Shown here piece after piece: positions 24,738 to 37,210 of a stretch of DNA of 64,000 nt (the first letter of the stretch is position 1; each line of letters starts with the position of its first letter). Origin of the DNA: Amycolatopsis sp. NBC_00345 (GTDB taxonomy: Bacteria; Actinomycetota; Actinomycetes; Mycobacteriales; Pseudonocardiaceae); NCBI RefSeq assembly GCF_036116635.1, contig NZ_CP107995.1, positions 7,006,001-7,070,000 of the forward strand, written 5' to 3'. Made by a program: the position numbers and the translations under genes. Under the pieces are notes generated by a model, which was not told the origin of the DNA, ran no database searches, and was given only the letters and a program-made list of their open reading frames with translations.

Positions 24738-27089
24738 GTGCGGATATCGGTTCTCGGCGGCGGCCCGGCGGGCCTGTACTTCGCCGCCCTCGCGAAGCAG
24801 CTCGGGCCCGGGCACGAGATCACGGTCTGGGAGCGCAACGCGCCGGACGACACGTTCGGCTTCGGCGTGGTGTTCTCCGACGAGACGCTCGGCGGCATCG
24901 AGCACGCCGACGCGGCGGTGCACGAGGCGATGAGCCGCGAGTTCGCGCGCTGGGACGACATCGACGTGCACTACCGCGGCACGGTCACGACGTCGGGCGG
25001 CCACGGGTTCGCCGCGATGAGCCGCAAGCGGCTGCTGGCGATCCTGCAGCAGCGCTGCCGGGAGCTGGGGGTTGACGTCCGCTTCCGCACCGGCGCGCCG
25101 GACGTGGCCGAGCTGGCCCGCGAGTACGACCTGGTGGTGGCGGCCGACGGCGTCAACTCCGCGGCCCGCACCCGTTTCGCCGACGCCTTCGCGCCGACCG
25201 TCGAAACCCGCCGCTGCCGCTACATCTGGCTCGGCACCGACCTGGTCTTCGACGCCTTCAAGTTCCACGTGCTCGAGACCCCGCACGGGATCATGCAGAT
25301 CCACGGCTACCCCTACGGCCGCGACGGCAGCACGTTCATCCTGGAGCTGCACGAGGACGTCTGGCAGCGCGCGTTCGCCCCGATCGCCGCGACGGACCTG
25401 GCGCCGGGCGAGAGCGACGACAAGTCCATCGAGCTGATCCGCGAGCTGTGCGCCGACGTGCTCGAAGGGCACGGGGTGATGGCCAACAACTCGAAGTGGG
25501 CCACCTTCGGCACCGTGCGCTGCGAGCGCTGGGTGCACGAGAACGTGGTGCTGCTGGGCGACGCCGCGCACACCGCGCACTTCTCCATCGGCTCCGGCAC
25601 GAAGCTGGCGATGGAGGACGCCCTCGCGCTGGCCGCGTGCCTGCACGAGCAGCCGTCGGTGGCCGAGGCCCTTGGCGCGTACGAGGATGAGCGACGCCCG
25701 GTCGTCGCGTCCACACAGCGCGCGGCGCAGGCGAGCCTGGAGTGGTTCGAGAACCTGGCGCAGTACACCCACCAGTCGCCGGAGCAGTTCGCGTTCAACC
25801 TGCTCACGCGCAGCCGCCGCGTCACCTACGACAACCTGAAGCTGCGCGACCGCGAGTTCGCCTGCGCGCTGGACGAGTGGTTCGCCGGCACGCTCGGCAC
25901 CGCCGTGGCGCCGCCGATGTTCCAGCCGGTGCGGATCGGCGCGCTGGAGCTGCCGAACCGCATCGTCGTGTCGCCGATGGACATGTACTCCGCCGAAAAC
26001 GGTGTGCCCGGCGAGTTCCACCTGGTGCACCTGGGCGGCAAGGCGCTCGGCGGCGCCGGGCTGGTGATGACCGAGATGGTCTGCGTTTCGGCCGAGGGCC
26101 GGATCACGCCGGGCTGCCCCGGGCTCTACACCGAAGAGCAGGAACGCGCGTGGGCCCGCGTCACCGACTTCGTGCACGGCCACACGCCGGCGAAGATCGG
26201 GCTGCAGCTGGGCCATTCCGGGCGCAAGGGCTCCACGAAACTCATGTGGGACGGCATGGACGACCCGCTGCCGGAGGGCAACTGGGAGGTCTGCGGGCCG
26301 TCGCCGCTGCCGTATCGGACGGACAGCCAGACGCCGCGGGAACTGAGCACCGACGAGCTGGCGGAGATCCGCGACCAGTTCGTGGCCGCTGCCCGCAGAG
26401 CCGCGCAGGCGGGGTTCGACCTGCTGGAACTGCACTGCGCGCACGGCTACCTGCTGTCGTCCTTCCTCTCGCCGCTGACCAACCACCGCACCGACCGGTA
26501 CGGCGGCTCACCGGAGAACCGGCTGCGGTTCCCGCTGGAGGTGTTCGACGCCGTCCGCGCCGTGTGGCCGGCCGAGCGGCCGGTGACGGTCCGCATCTCG
26601 GCCACCGACTGGTACGACGGCGGGATCGGCGCCGACGAGGCGGTCGCGATCGCGCGCGCCTTCGCCGAGCACGGGGCCGCCGCGATCGACGTGTCCACCG
26701 GCCAGGTGGTGAGCGAGGAGCGGCCGCAGTTCGGCCGGAGCTACCAGACCCCGTACGCCGACCGGATCCGCAACGAAGTGGGCCTGGCGCACGGAACCGC
26801 GGTGATCGCCGTCGGCGCCATCTCCTCCTACGACGACGTGAACTCGCTGATCCTGGCCGGGCGCGCCGATCTGTGCGCGATCGGCCGCAGCCACCTCTAC
26901 GATCCACAGTGGACGTTGCACGCGGCGGCGGAGCAGGACTACCCGATGCCGTGGCCGAAGCCGTGGGCGGCCGGGAAACGAAAGCCGCAGACCGGCCGCA
27001 CGGACGGCCCCGAGCCACGGCTGGAGCTGGTCCGGACCGGCGGCCATCAGACCGCCCATGCCCGCTGGCGGCCGGGGAGTGACCGATGA
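24738..27089 (+). CDS. Bifunctional aryl-CoA monooxygenase / old yellow enzyme fusion
   Basis: The 783-residue protein fuses two flavoenzymes. Residues 1-380 are an FAD monooxygenase (GGGPAGLYFAALAKQ; LVVAADGVNS; GDAAHTAHFSIGSGTKLAME). From about 390 an OYE-type reductase follows (PVRIGALELPNRIVVSPM, substrate-binding LQLGHSGRKG, FDLLELHCAHGYLLSSFLSP, C-terminal AIGRSHLYDPQW). This layout is that of 2-aminobenzoyl-CoA monooxygenase/reductase and of proteins annotated salicylyl-CoA 5-hydroxylase. It would hydroxylate and partly reduce an ortho-substituted benzoyl-CoA, so anthranilate or salicylate degradation is the likely role. Start is GTG at 24738; the stop overlaps the next ATG. Confidence 0.9.
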   Translation: MRISVLGGGPAGLYFAALAKQLGPGHEITVWERNAPDDTFGFGVVFSDETLGGIEHADAAVHEAMSREFARWDDIDVHYRGTVTTSGGHGFAAMSRKRLLAILQQRCRELGVDVRFRTGAPDVAELAREYDLVVAADGVNSAARTRFADAFAPTVETRRCRYIWLGTDLVFDAFKFHVLETPHGIMQIHGYPYGRDGSTFILELHEDVWQRAFAPIAATDLAPGESDDKSIELIRELCADVLEGHGVMANNSKWATFGTVRCERWVHENVVLLGDAAHTAHFSIGSGTKLAMEDALALAACLHEQPSVAEALGAYEDERRPVVASTQRAAQASLEWFENLAQYTHQSPEQFAFNLLTRSRRVTYDNLKLRDREFACALDEWFAGTLGTAVAPPMFQPVRIGALELPNRIVVSPMDMYSAENGVPGEFHLVHLGGKALGGAGLVMTEMVCVSAEGRITPGCPGLYTEEQERAWARVTDFVHGHTPAKIGLQLGHSGRKGSTKLMWDGMDDPLPEGNWEVCGPSPLPYRTDSQTPRELSTDELAEIRDQFVAAARRAAQAGFDLLELHCAHGYLLSSFLSPLTNHRTDRYGGSPENRLRFPLEVFDAVRAVWPAERPVTVRISATDWYDGGIGADEAVAIARAFAEHGAAAIDVSTGQVVSEERPQFGRSYQTPYADRIRNEVGLAHGTAVIAVGAISSYDDVNSLILAGRADLCAIGRSHLYDPQWTLHAAAEQDYPMPWPKPWAAGKRKPQTGRTDGPEPRLELVRTGGHQTAHARWRPGSDR

Positions 27090-28231
27090 ACGCCTTCGCC
27101 CTGTCCGCCGAGCAGCGGGATTTCGTCGCCTCCGTCAAGGAAATCGCCGCGGAGCAGCTGCGTCCGCTCGCCGAAGCCGGCGAGGAGGGCGCGGTGAACC
27201 GGCCGCTGCTCAAGGCGATGGGCTCGCTGGGCCTGCTCGCGCGGCTGTTCCCCGGCGTCGAGGGCGGCAACCCGACGCGCCAGGCCGCGGCGACGGACCT
27301 GTGCCTGTTGCGGGAGGCGCTGGCGACGCAGAGCACCGAGGCGGAGACGGCGCTCGCGTTGCAGGGCTTGGGCAGCTACCCCGTACTTCAGTCCGGAATG
27401 GACGAACAGGTGCGGCGCTGGCTCCCCGCGGTGGCGGCGGGTGACGCCGTCGCGGCGTTCGCGCTGACGGAGCCGGACGCGGGCTCCGACGCGGCCGCGC
27501 TCAGCCTCGCCGCCGAGGCCGACGGCGACGGCTGGCGCCTCACCGGCGAGAAGATGTGGATCTCGAACGCGCCGGAAGCGGACTTCTACACCGTGTTCGC
27601 GCGCACCACGCCGGGCGCGGGTTCCCGCGGCGTCAGCGCGTTTGTCGTCCCCGGCGACCGCGCGGGGCTGTCCGGCGAGCACCTCGACCTGGTGAGCCCG
27701 CACCCGATCGGCGCGCTGACGTTCGACGGCGTTCGCGTGCACCGGGAAGAGCTGCTGGGCGAGGAGAACCGCGGCTTCGCCGTCGCGATGCGGACGCTGG
27801 ACCTGTTCCGGCCGAGCGTCGGCGCGTTCGCCGTCGGCATGGCGCAGGCGGCCCTCGACGCGACCGTCGAGTACACCGGGCAGCGCGTCGCTTTCGGCGG
27901 CCCGCTGGCGAAGCAGCAGACGGTGGCGCACACACTCGCCGAGATGGCCACCCGCACGGAGGCGTCGCGCCTACTCGTCTACGCGGCCGCTTCGGCGTAC
28001 GACGCAGGCGAGCAGAATCTCAGCGGACGCGCGGCGATGGCGAAGCTGTTCGCCACGGAGTCCGCGCAGTACGTCGTCGACGCGGCGGTGCAGCTCCACG
28101 GCGCGCGGGCGTTGCGGCGCGGGCACTTGCTGGAGCACCTGTACCGCGAGGTCCGGGCGCCGCGCATCTACGAAGGCGCGTCGGAGATCCAGCGGACGAT
28201 CATCGCGCGATCGCTGCGGTCCGACTCGTGA
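27086..28231 (+). CDS. Acyl-CoA dehydrogenase family protein
   Basis: The 381-residue protein has the ACAD layout: N-terminal helical domain (LSAEQRDFVASVKEIAAEQL), middle beta domain with FALTEPDAGSDAAA and WISNAPEADFYTVFA, and C-terminal helices with the catalytic Glu in RIYEGASEIQRTIIAR near residue 360. It overlaps the monooxygenase gene by 4 bp, so it acts in the same aryl-CoA pathway, presumably on the ring-reduced or ring-opened thioester. Its stop codon lies inside the palindrome that begins at 28224. Confidence 0.9.
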   Translation: MNAFALSAEQRDFVASVKEIAAEQLRPLAEAGEEGAVNRPLLKAMGSLGLLARLFPGVEGGNPTRQAAATDLCLLREALATQSTEAETALALQGLGSYPVLQSGMDEQVRRWLPAVAAGDAVAAFALTEPDAGSDAAALSLAAEADGDGWRLTGEKMWISNAPEADFYTVFARTTPGAGSRGVSAFVVPGDRAGLSGEHLDLVSPHPIGALTFDGVRVHREELLGEENRGFAVAMRTLDLFRPSVGAFAVGMAQAALDATVEYTGQRVAFGGPLAKQQTVAHTLAEMATRTEASRLLVYAAASAYDAGEQNLSGRAAMAKLFATESAQYVVDAAVQLHGARALRRGHLLEHLYREVRAPRIYEGASEIQRTIIARSLRSDS

Positions 28232-28271
28232 GTGTTTATGACGGTTCTAACCGTCATAAACACTCACGAGT
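28224..28271. repeat. Dispersed palindrome family, copy 2
   Basis: Perfect 23-nt arms (ACTCGTGAGTGTTTATGACG onward) with CT centre. The left arm contributes the last residues and the TGA stop of the acyl-CoA dehydrogenase, so the element is partly coding. The 176 bp that follow up to the convergent methyltransferase stop show no convincing gene. Confidence 0.95.
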
Positions 28272-28447
28272 ATTTGAACGCGACCGTGGTCAGCGCCCGC
28301 GAGCACCACCGGCGGGTACCACTCCGAGCAGCGTGAACGGGTCGAGGACCGAGCTGAATCCTTTGCGGGCAAGCTGATGGTGACGATCTCGGCGCTCGAC
28401 GTATCCCCGGACCGCCGGATCAGCCAGCGGTTCCCGCGCAGTGAGAA

Positions 28448-29470
28448 CTACCGTTTGACCGCCTCGATGATCACCATGGGACTCGGTGTGGGCACGACCC
28501 GCTCGAGGTCGAAACCGGCCTCGTCCAGCAGCACCCGGAACTCGTCCTCGGCGCGCTCCTTGCCGCCCAGCAGGCTCAGCATGACCAGGTCCATGTCCTT
28601 GGCGTGGTGCGGGGCGTCGCCGCCGGGCACGATCTCCTCGAGCACCAGCAGCCGGGCCCCGGCCGGGGCCGCGGCGGCGACGGACTTCAGGATCTTCGCG
28701 GCGTCTTCGTCGTTCCAGTCGTGGAGGACCCAGCTCAGCAGGTAGATGTCCGCGCGCGGGACCTCGTTGAAGAAACTCCCGCCGACCACCTCGACGCGGT
28801 CGCTCAGCTGCGCGGCCGAGAGGGTGGCGTGGGCGGCTTCGACGACGTCCGGGAGGTCGAAGACGATGCCTCGCCGATCGCCGTGGCCGTCCTGGCCCAG
28901 GAGGTCCGCGAGCACGGCGCCGTTCCCGCCGCCGAGGTCGGCGACCGTTTCGCCTTCGGGGAGCCGGTAGCCGTCGAACATGCCGGCCCGCAGCGTTTTG
29001 ACGAAGACCGCCATCGCCTGCCCGAACAGCGCCGCGAGCTCCGGATTGCCGGCGACGTGGTCGAAATACGGTTTGCCGAAGTACTTGAGAGAGGCCGGTT
29101 CCCCGGTCCGCAGGGTGTGCCCGAGCTCGGCGACCGCCCGGTAGTGCAGGTGCATACCGCCCACGGCGATCCCGTACATCGACTGCGGGTGCTTCTCGGA
29201 CAACGTCGCCCCGAGCGGGGTGACGGCCACCTTGTCACCTTCGGTCCGGAAGACCCCGTGCTGCGTCACGGTCCGGATCAGGCGGGCGAGCGCGTCGGCG
29301 TCGGAGCCCGACCGCTCCGCCAGCGCGGCCACCGTCTGCGGGCCTTCCTGCTCCAGGATCGTCGCGACGCCCGATTCCGCGAGAACGAACAACGCCTGTG
29401 ACAGCAGGAATCCGTCCAGCATCCGGGCCATCACCACGGTCGGCGGCAGGCTTTCGTCCACTTGGGCCAC
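28448..29470 (-). CDS. SAM-dependent O-methyltransferase (AdoMet_MTase_2 type)
   Basis: The 340-residue protein has an N-terminal dimerisation/winged-helix domain (LLSQALFVLAESGVATIL) and a C-terminal Rossmann domain with SAM motif VADLGGGNGAVL at about 184-195 and the catalytic-region LLSWVLHDWNDEDAAKIL, where the His is the usual base. This is the family of polyketide O-methyltransferases such as DnrK-type enzymes. It stands alone here, without polyketide genes, so the substrate is unknown. Confidence 0.9.
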   Translation of the reverse strand: MAQVDESLPPTVVMARMLDGFLLSQALFVLAESGVATILEQEGPQTVAALAERSGSDADALARLIRTVTQHGVFRTEGDKVAVTPLGATLSEKHPQSMYGIAVGGMHLHYRAVAELGHTLRTGEPASLKYFGKPYFDHVAGNPELAALFGQAMAVFVKTLRAGMFDGYRLPEGETVADLGGGNGAVLADLLGQDGHGDRRGIVFDLPDVVEAAHATLSAAQLSDRVEVVGGSFFNEVPRADIYLLSWVLHDWNDEDAAKILKSVAAAAPAGARLLVLEEIVPGGDAPHHAKDMDLVMLSLLGGKERAEDEFRVLLDEAGFDLERVVPTPSPMVIIEAVKR

Positions 29471-29590
29471 GGTCGCGGCACCTTTCTCAGGGGATCTTCG
29501 GTGAAGTCGATCTTACCCGCGAATCCGAAGTAGTTTCGCGCACGGCGATATCCGGCCCGCCCCGGCCTCCGGGCCGGTAACTTGCGGTGC

Positions 29591-30331
29591 ATGCCCCGTA
29601 TCCCAGTCACCGTCCCGACTCCGGACGGCACTTGCTCGGCCACCCTGCACACCCCGGCGAAGGCCGGCAGCCATCCCGCGGTGGTGCTGCACGCCGACGC
29701 CGCCGGAGTGCGGGAGACGTTCGCCTTGATGGCGGATCGGCTCGCGGGGCTCGGGTATGCGGTGCTGCTGCCTGACGCGTACTACCGGACGCCGTTCGCG
29801 CCGTTCGACATCACCACGGTGTTCACCGTGCCGGAAGAGCGGCGGCGGCTGGACACGCTCATCACAAGCGTCACGGTGGCGTCGGCGGTGCGTGATATGG
29901 GCGCCTACCTCGAATTCCTGGCCGGGCGCCCGGAAGTCTCCGGCACCGCGGTGGGGACGACGGGGTACTGCATGGGCGGAAAGCTGTCCCTGCTCGCGGC
30001 CGCGCACTACCCGGAGCGGGTGGCGGCCGCCGCGTCGTTCCACGGTGGGAACCTCGCCGTCGCGGATGACGCCGACAGCCCGTACCTGCTGGCGGATCGG
30101 ATCCGCGCCACCGTGTACGTCGCCGCCGCGGAGAACGACAAGGCGTTTCCGGCCGATCAGAACGAGCGGCTGGGCACGGCGCTCGCCGACGCGGGCGTGC
30201 GGCACACCCTCGTGACCTATCCCGCCGAGCACGGGTTCGCCGTGTCGGACAACCCCACTTACGACGCCGAGGCCGACCAGCGCCACTGGGAAGCGCTGGC
30301 CGGCCTCTACGCGGAGAACCTCCGGGCCTGA
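29591..30331 (+). CDS. Dienelactone hydrolase family protein
   Basis: The 246-residue alpha/beta-hydrolase has the DLH nucleophile elbow with Cys as GYCMGGKLS near residue 125, the catalytic Asp in AAENDKAF and the His in PAEHGF. DLH enzymes open dienelactones in chloroaromatic and catechol degradation, but many family members have other esters as substrates. It is divergent from the methyltransferase gene. ATG 29591 is chosen over the in-frame ATG nine bases upstream. Confidence 0.85.
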   Translation: MPRIPVTVPTPDGTCSATLHTPAKAGSHPAVVLHADAAGVRETFALMADRLAGLGYAVLLPDAYYRTPFAPFDITTVFTVPEERRRLDTLITSVTVASAVRDMGAYLEFLAGRPEVSGTAVGTTGYCMGGKLSLLAAAHYPERVAAAASFHGGNLAVADDADSPYLLADRIRATVYVAAAENDKAFPADQNERLGTALADAGVRHTLVTYPAEHGFAVSDNPTYDAEADQRHWEALAGLYAENLRA

Positions 30332-30335
30332 AGGT

Positions 30336-31094
30336 TCAGCGCGTGCTCTGTGTTTTCAGGTTGCCCACTGCCTTCGAGTTACCCAGTGGCTTCGGCTTGC
30401 GGTCCAGCCACAGCTGAGCCCCGATCAGCGCGACCGTCCAGCTGACCCAGGCCGCGATGGCGGCCACGGACTGCATGAACGCGACCTCGCTGCCGCCGAA
30501 CGTGGAGCCGATCTGCGGTTCCAGCACGAGGACGGCGATCGGCGAGATGAGCCGGTTCAGGATGATGGACATGGTCAGCGCGAAGCTGCGGACCATCCAG
30601 CGGCGGTGGTCGCCGAAGCGCCGTTCGCGGGCGGCGCGCCAGCCGGCCCAGGTGACGCCGAGCCAGAGCACCGCGAGCATCACGTCGCTGGCCCGGGTGG
30701 CGGGGCCGAACGGGCTGTCCGCGCCGATGGTCAGCGCCATCAGGCCGGACGGGATCACGCCGGCGAACACGTAGGCCCGGCCGGCGTAACGGTGCACCTG
30801 CGGGAACCGGCGCCGGATCCACGGCCAGACCTGCACCAGCGCGCCGATCATCGCGACCGACCCGAACAGGACGTGGGCGACGAGGAACCAGTAGTGCGCG
30901 GCGAACCCCGCCGGCGCCGGGACCCGCGACTGCGCCGGATCGAACGCCAGATACGGCGGCAGCGAGTAGGCGAGGAAGGCGATCACCACCAGCCCCAACG
31001 GCCCGATCCACGGGCGGCGCCACCAGTGTCGCTTCGGCTCCCCCTGCCGGGTCGGCTCCACTCGCGGTGGTCGCAGATCTGTCCCCGCCGTCAT
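30336..31094 (-). CDS. DUF2306-like integral membrane protein
   Basis: This roughly 252-residue protein has six predicted helices: PLGLVVIAFLAYSLPPYL, YWFLVAHVLFGSVAMIGALV, YVFAGVIPSGLMALT and others. His residues occur at the membrane faces, and an HRYAGRAYV segment is typical of the DUF2306 family. This fold recalls cytochrome b561-like proteins, but heme binding is not shown. Function is unknown. A GTG at 31103 is an alternative start. It is convergent with the DLH gene, 4 bp away. Confidence 0.75.
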   Translation of the reverse strand: MTAGTDLRPPRVEPTRQGEPKRHWWRRPWIGPLGLVVIAFLAYSLPPYLAFDPAQSRVPAPAGFAAHYWFLVAHVLFGSVAMIGALVQVWPWIRRRFPQVHRYAGRAYVFAGVIPSGLMALTIGADSPFGPATRASDVMLAVLWLGVTWAGWRAARERRFGDHRRWMVRSFALTMSIILNRLISPIAVLVLEPQIGSTFGGSEVAFMQSVAAIAAWVSWTVALIGAQLWLDRKPKPLGNSKAVGNLKTQSTR

Positions 31095-31253
31095 GTCGGC
31101 CACGCTCCCTCTGCCGGTTGTGCCTCCTGGCAGCTACGACGTTAGGGGCCGGCAGGGGTGGCGAACCATGGTGCGCGCCAGCGTCCCGGGGGTGGGGGAA
31201 GCCTTACCTTCGGACGGGTGGATCTTGGCTTCCGAGTTGACGCGGGTAGCGGC

Positions 31254-31472
31254 TCAGCTGGTCCCACGGCCACGGACAGCCGCCTTGACGCGCTCCGAAG
31301 AGTCGCGCGGCAGATCGAACATTCCCAGGAACGACGGCGGAGCGTACGGCTTCGAGGCCGGGCGTTTGTTCACGGCTGCCGCCGGCTTACGGAGGCCGGA
31401 GGCAGCAGCACGCTTCCGACCGGCTGCATCGGCCAGCTCCCCGCGCTTCGGCTGCTCACTGCCCATAGTCAT
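31254..31472 (-). CDS. Hypothetical small basic protein
   Basis: This 72-residue frame starts MTMGSEQPKRGELADAAGRK, continues with Ala/Lys/Pro-rich sequence and ends MFDLPRDSSERVKAAVRGRG. The tail looks like a small DNA-binding or antitoxin-like segment, but no known family is recognised. An ATG at 31466 is equally possible. It is the only plausible gene in the 31104-31637 gap; the bases around it show no other gene. Compositional support is weak. Confidence 0.35.
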   Translation of the reverse strand: MTMGSEQPKRGELADAAGRKRAAASGLRKPAAAVNKRPASKPYAPPSFLGMFDLPRDSSERVKAAVRGRGTS

Positions 31473-31589
31473 CAAAAGTACAGGGAAGCCCATCCTCGGA
31501 CAGCAGCCTCAGCCGATCTCGTCAGGCGCTGACAGCCCCCATCCGACGCGGGCGGCAACGGCGAGAAGCGGCACTACCCGGGAACAATG

Positions 31590-31613
31590 AAAAAGGGCGC
31601 CCCCAGGACGCCC
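31590..31613 (-). terminator. Rho-independent terminator of the oligosaccharide operon
   Basis: On the minus strand a GGGCG/CGCCC stem with a 9-nt loop is followed by TTTTT, 25 bp after the stop of the beta-glucosidase gene. It is one of the few canonical U-tract terminators in the window. Confidence 0.65.
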
Positions 31614-31637
31614 CTCTCCACCCACTCCCCCGGAGGG

Positions 31638-33044
31638 TCAGGAGCCGCGGACCCGGCGGACCGTGTCGCGGTAGAAGTAGCCGCTCTGTTTGATCGTGCG
31701 TTGCTGCGTTTCGTAGTCGACGCGGACCAAACCGAAGCGCTTCGCGTAGCCGTACGCCCATTCGAAGTTGTCCAGCAGCGACCAGGCGAAATACCCGCGG
31801 ATGTCGGCGCCCTGCTGGCGCGCGGCGGCGACCGCGGCCAGGTGCGAGGCCAGATACGCGGTGCGGGCCTCGTCGGCCACGAAGCCGGACTCGTCGGGCT
31901 CGTCGTCGAAGGCGGAGCCGTTCTCCGTGATGAACAGGGGCAGGTTCGGGTAGTCGCGGCCGATGCGGGTGAGCAGCTCGGTGAACTTGCCCGGCAGGAT
32001 CTCCCAGCCCATGGCCGTGGTCGGCTCGCCGAACGGGACCGGGCGCTGCGCCGGGAAACCGTCGTCGCCGACGGTGCGGCCCTGCTCGTCGACGCCGGAG
32101 TACTGCTGGCCGAAGTAGTAGTTCACGCCGAGGAAGTCCAGCGGCGCCGAAATCACCGACAGGTCACCGTCCTCGATCGGCAGCGAAGCGCCGCGGACCG
32201 CCAGATCGGAGACGACGTCCGCCGGGTAACGGCCGTGCACCAGCGGGTCGAGGTAGATCCGGACGCCCATGCCGTCGGCGTTGCGGGCCGCTTCCCGATC
32301 CGCGACGCTGTCCGACGCCGCGTCGGACGTGCCCATGTTCAGCGTGATGCCGAACTGCGTGCCCGCCGGCGCCGCCGCGCGCATCCGCTGCGTCGCCAGG
32401 CCGTGGCCGAGCAGCAGGTGGTGGATGGCCCGCATGCCGGCGCCGAAGTCGCGGTGGCCCGGCGCCATCACGCCGTGCACGTAGCCGTGCATCGCGGAGC
32501 ACCACGGCTCGTTCAGCGTGGTCCAGTGCTTGACGCGGTCGGACAGGCGGTCGAAGACCAGCATCGAGTAGTCGGCGAAGCGGTACGCCGTGTCGCGCGC
32601 CGGCCAGCCGCCCGCGTCCTCCAGCTCCTGCGGCAGGTCCCAGTGGTACAGCGTGAGCCACGGGGTGAGGTCCTTCTCCAGCAGCTCGTCGACGAGCCGG
32701 TCGTAGAACGCCATCCCGGCCTCGTTGACCGGGCCCCGGCCCCGCGGCTGGATCCGGGGCCACGCCACGGAAAACCGGTAGGTGTCGGCGCCGAGTTCCT
32801 TGATCAGCCCGACGTCCTCGGGCATCCGGTGGTAGTGGTCGCACGCGACGTCGCCGTTGTCGTTGTTGTCGATCGCCGACGGCACCCGGCAGAACGTGTC
32901 CCAAATGGACGGTGTGCGCCCGTCCTCGGCCACCGCGCCTTCGATCTGGTACGCCGCGGTCGCCACCCCCCACCGGAAGTCCTGGGGCAGCGAGTCGATC
33001 ATCGCCTGCTGCTCACGGGTCGCAGCGTCGGTGGTCTCGGTCAA
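31638..33044 (-). CDS. GH1 family beta-glucosidase
   Basis: The 468-residue enzyme has GH1 landmarks: FRWGVATAAYQIEGA near the N-terminus, acid/base Glu in TLNEPWCSA, nucleophile Glu in LFITENGSAF and YFAWSLLDNFEWAYGY at the end. There is no signal peptide, so it hydrolyses imported oligosaccharides in the cytoplasm. It is last in the ABC transporter operon, which supports cello- or laminari-oligosaccharides as substrates. A TTG start at 33044 is chosen because GAAGGAG lies 5 bp before it and homology begins soon after. Confidence 0.95.
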   Translation of the reverse strand: MTETTDAATREQQAMIDSLPQDFRWGVATAAYQIEGAVAEDGRTPSIWDTFCRVPSAIDNNDNGDVACDHYHRMPEDVGLIKELGADTYRFSVAWPRIQPRGRGPVNEAGMAFYDRLVDELLEKDLTPWLTLYHWDLPQELEDAGGWPARDTAYRFADYSMLVFDRLSDRVKHWTTLNEPWCSAMHGYVHGVMAPGHRDFGAGMRAIHHLLLGHGLATQRMRAAAPAGTQFGITLNMGTSDAASDSVADREAARNADGMGVRIYLDPLVHGRYPADVVSDLAVRGASLPIEDGDLSVISAPLDFLGVNYYFGQQYSGVDEQGRTVGDDGFPAQRPVPFGEPTTAMGWEILPGKFTELLTRIGRDYPNLPLFITENGSAFDDEPDESGFVADEARTAYLASHLAAVAAARQQGADIRGYFAWSLLDNFEWAYGYAKRFGLVRVDYETQQRTIKQSGYFYRDTVRRVRGS

Positions 33045-33075
33045 GGGTTCTCCTTCTCTACAGCAACTGCGACGG

Positions 33076-34097
<1,022 letters not shown>

Positions 34098-34101
<4 letters not shown>

Positions 34102-35096
34102 TCCTTCTCCCGGCCGAGCACCGGCGTGAAGCCGACGCGGAGGCGCACGGTCTGGCCCGCCGCGTTCTTCGCCTTGGTCTTGCCGCCCGAGCGCAACCGC
34201 GGGCTGACGAACTCGTCGATGCCGAAGTTGAGCAGCGACAGCGCGGTGCCGAGGATCGCGATCGCGAGCCCGGCCGGCACGAACCACCACCAGGCGCCCT
34301 GTGCCAGCGCCTGCTGGCTCTGCGCCCAGAACAGGATCGTGCCCCAGTTCCACTCCGAGAAGCTGGAGACGCCGACGAACGCCAGCGTGATCTCCGACAT
34401 CACCGCGAACACCACCGTGCCGACGAAGCTCGACGCGATCACCGCGGTCAGGTTGGGCAGGATCTCGAAGAAGATGATCCGCCACGTCGACTCACCGCTC
34501 GCGCGCGCCGCCTCGACGTATTCCCTGCGACGCAAGGAAAGCGTCTGCGCCCGCAGGATCCGCGCGCCCCACGCCCACGAGGTGAGGCCGATGATCACGG
34601 CCACCAGGTAGTCGCCGCCGCTGGGCAGCGCCGTGCCGATGATGATGATCAGCGGCAGCGCCGGGATCACCAGGAACACGTTGGACAGCGCGGAAAGCCC
34701 CTCACCCGGGGTCCCGCCGAGGTAACCCGAGGTGACGCCGACGACCACGGCGAGGATCGTCGCCACGATCCCGGCGGTCAGCCCCACCAGCATCACGCTG
34801 CGGGTGCCGACGATGACCTGGCTGAAGATGTCCTGGCCGAGGTGCGTGGTGCCGAACCAGTGTTTGCCGGACGGCGATTCGAGCAGGTCGCTGCTGCGCG
34901 CCGACGGGTCGAACGGCGCGATCCACGGCCCGATCACCGCGATCACGATGAAAAAGGCCAGCACGACGATGCCGGTGATCGTCTTGCCGCCGGTGAGGAA
35001 CCGGAACCGGCGGCGTTTCGCGGCGGGCCCGGCGATCGCGTCGGCCGGCAGCGGCTCGGGTGCGACGGCCTTGAGGTCGGCTGCGGGGAGTGCCAT
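34098..35096 (-). CDS. ABC transporter permease (DppC-like)
   Basis: The 332-residue membrane protein has a short cytoplasmic N-terminus, one helix (ITGIVVLAFFIVIAVIGPWI), the OppC-type segment HWFGTTHLGQDIFSQVIVGT and the EAA loop EAARASGESTWRIIFFEILP. It pairs with the permease encoded directly upstream. Confidence 0.9.
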
Positions 35097-37207
<2,111 letters not shown>

Positions 37208-37210
37208 AGG

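Noticed and set aside
28272..28447. Possible gene remnant on the minus strand in this gap (a frame with LDPFTLLGVV)
   Set aside because: About 45 codons can be read but match no family I can name, so a pseudogene call is not supported.
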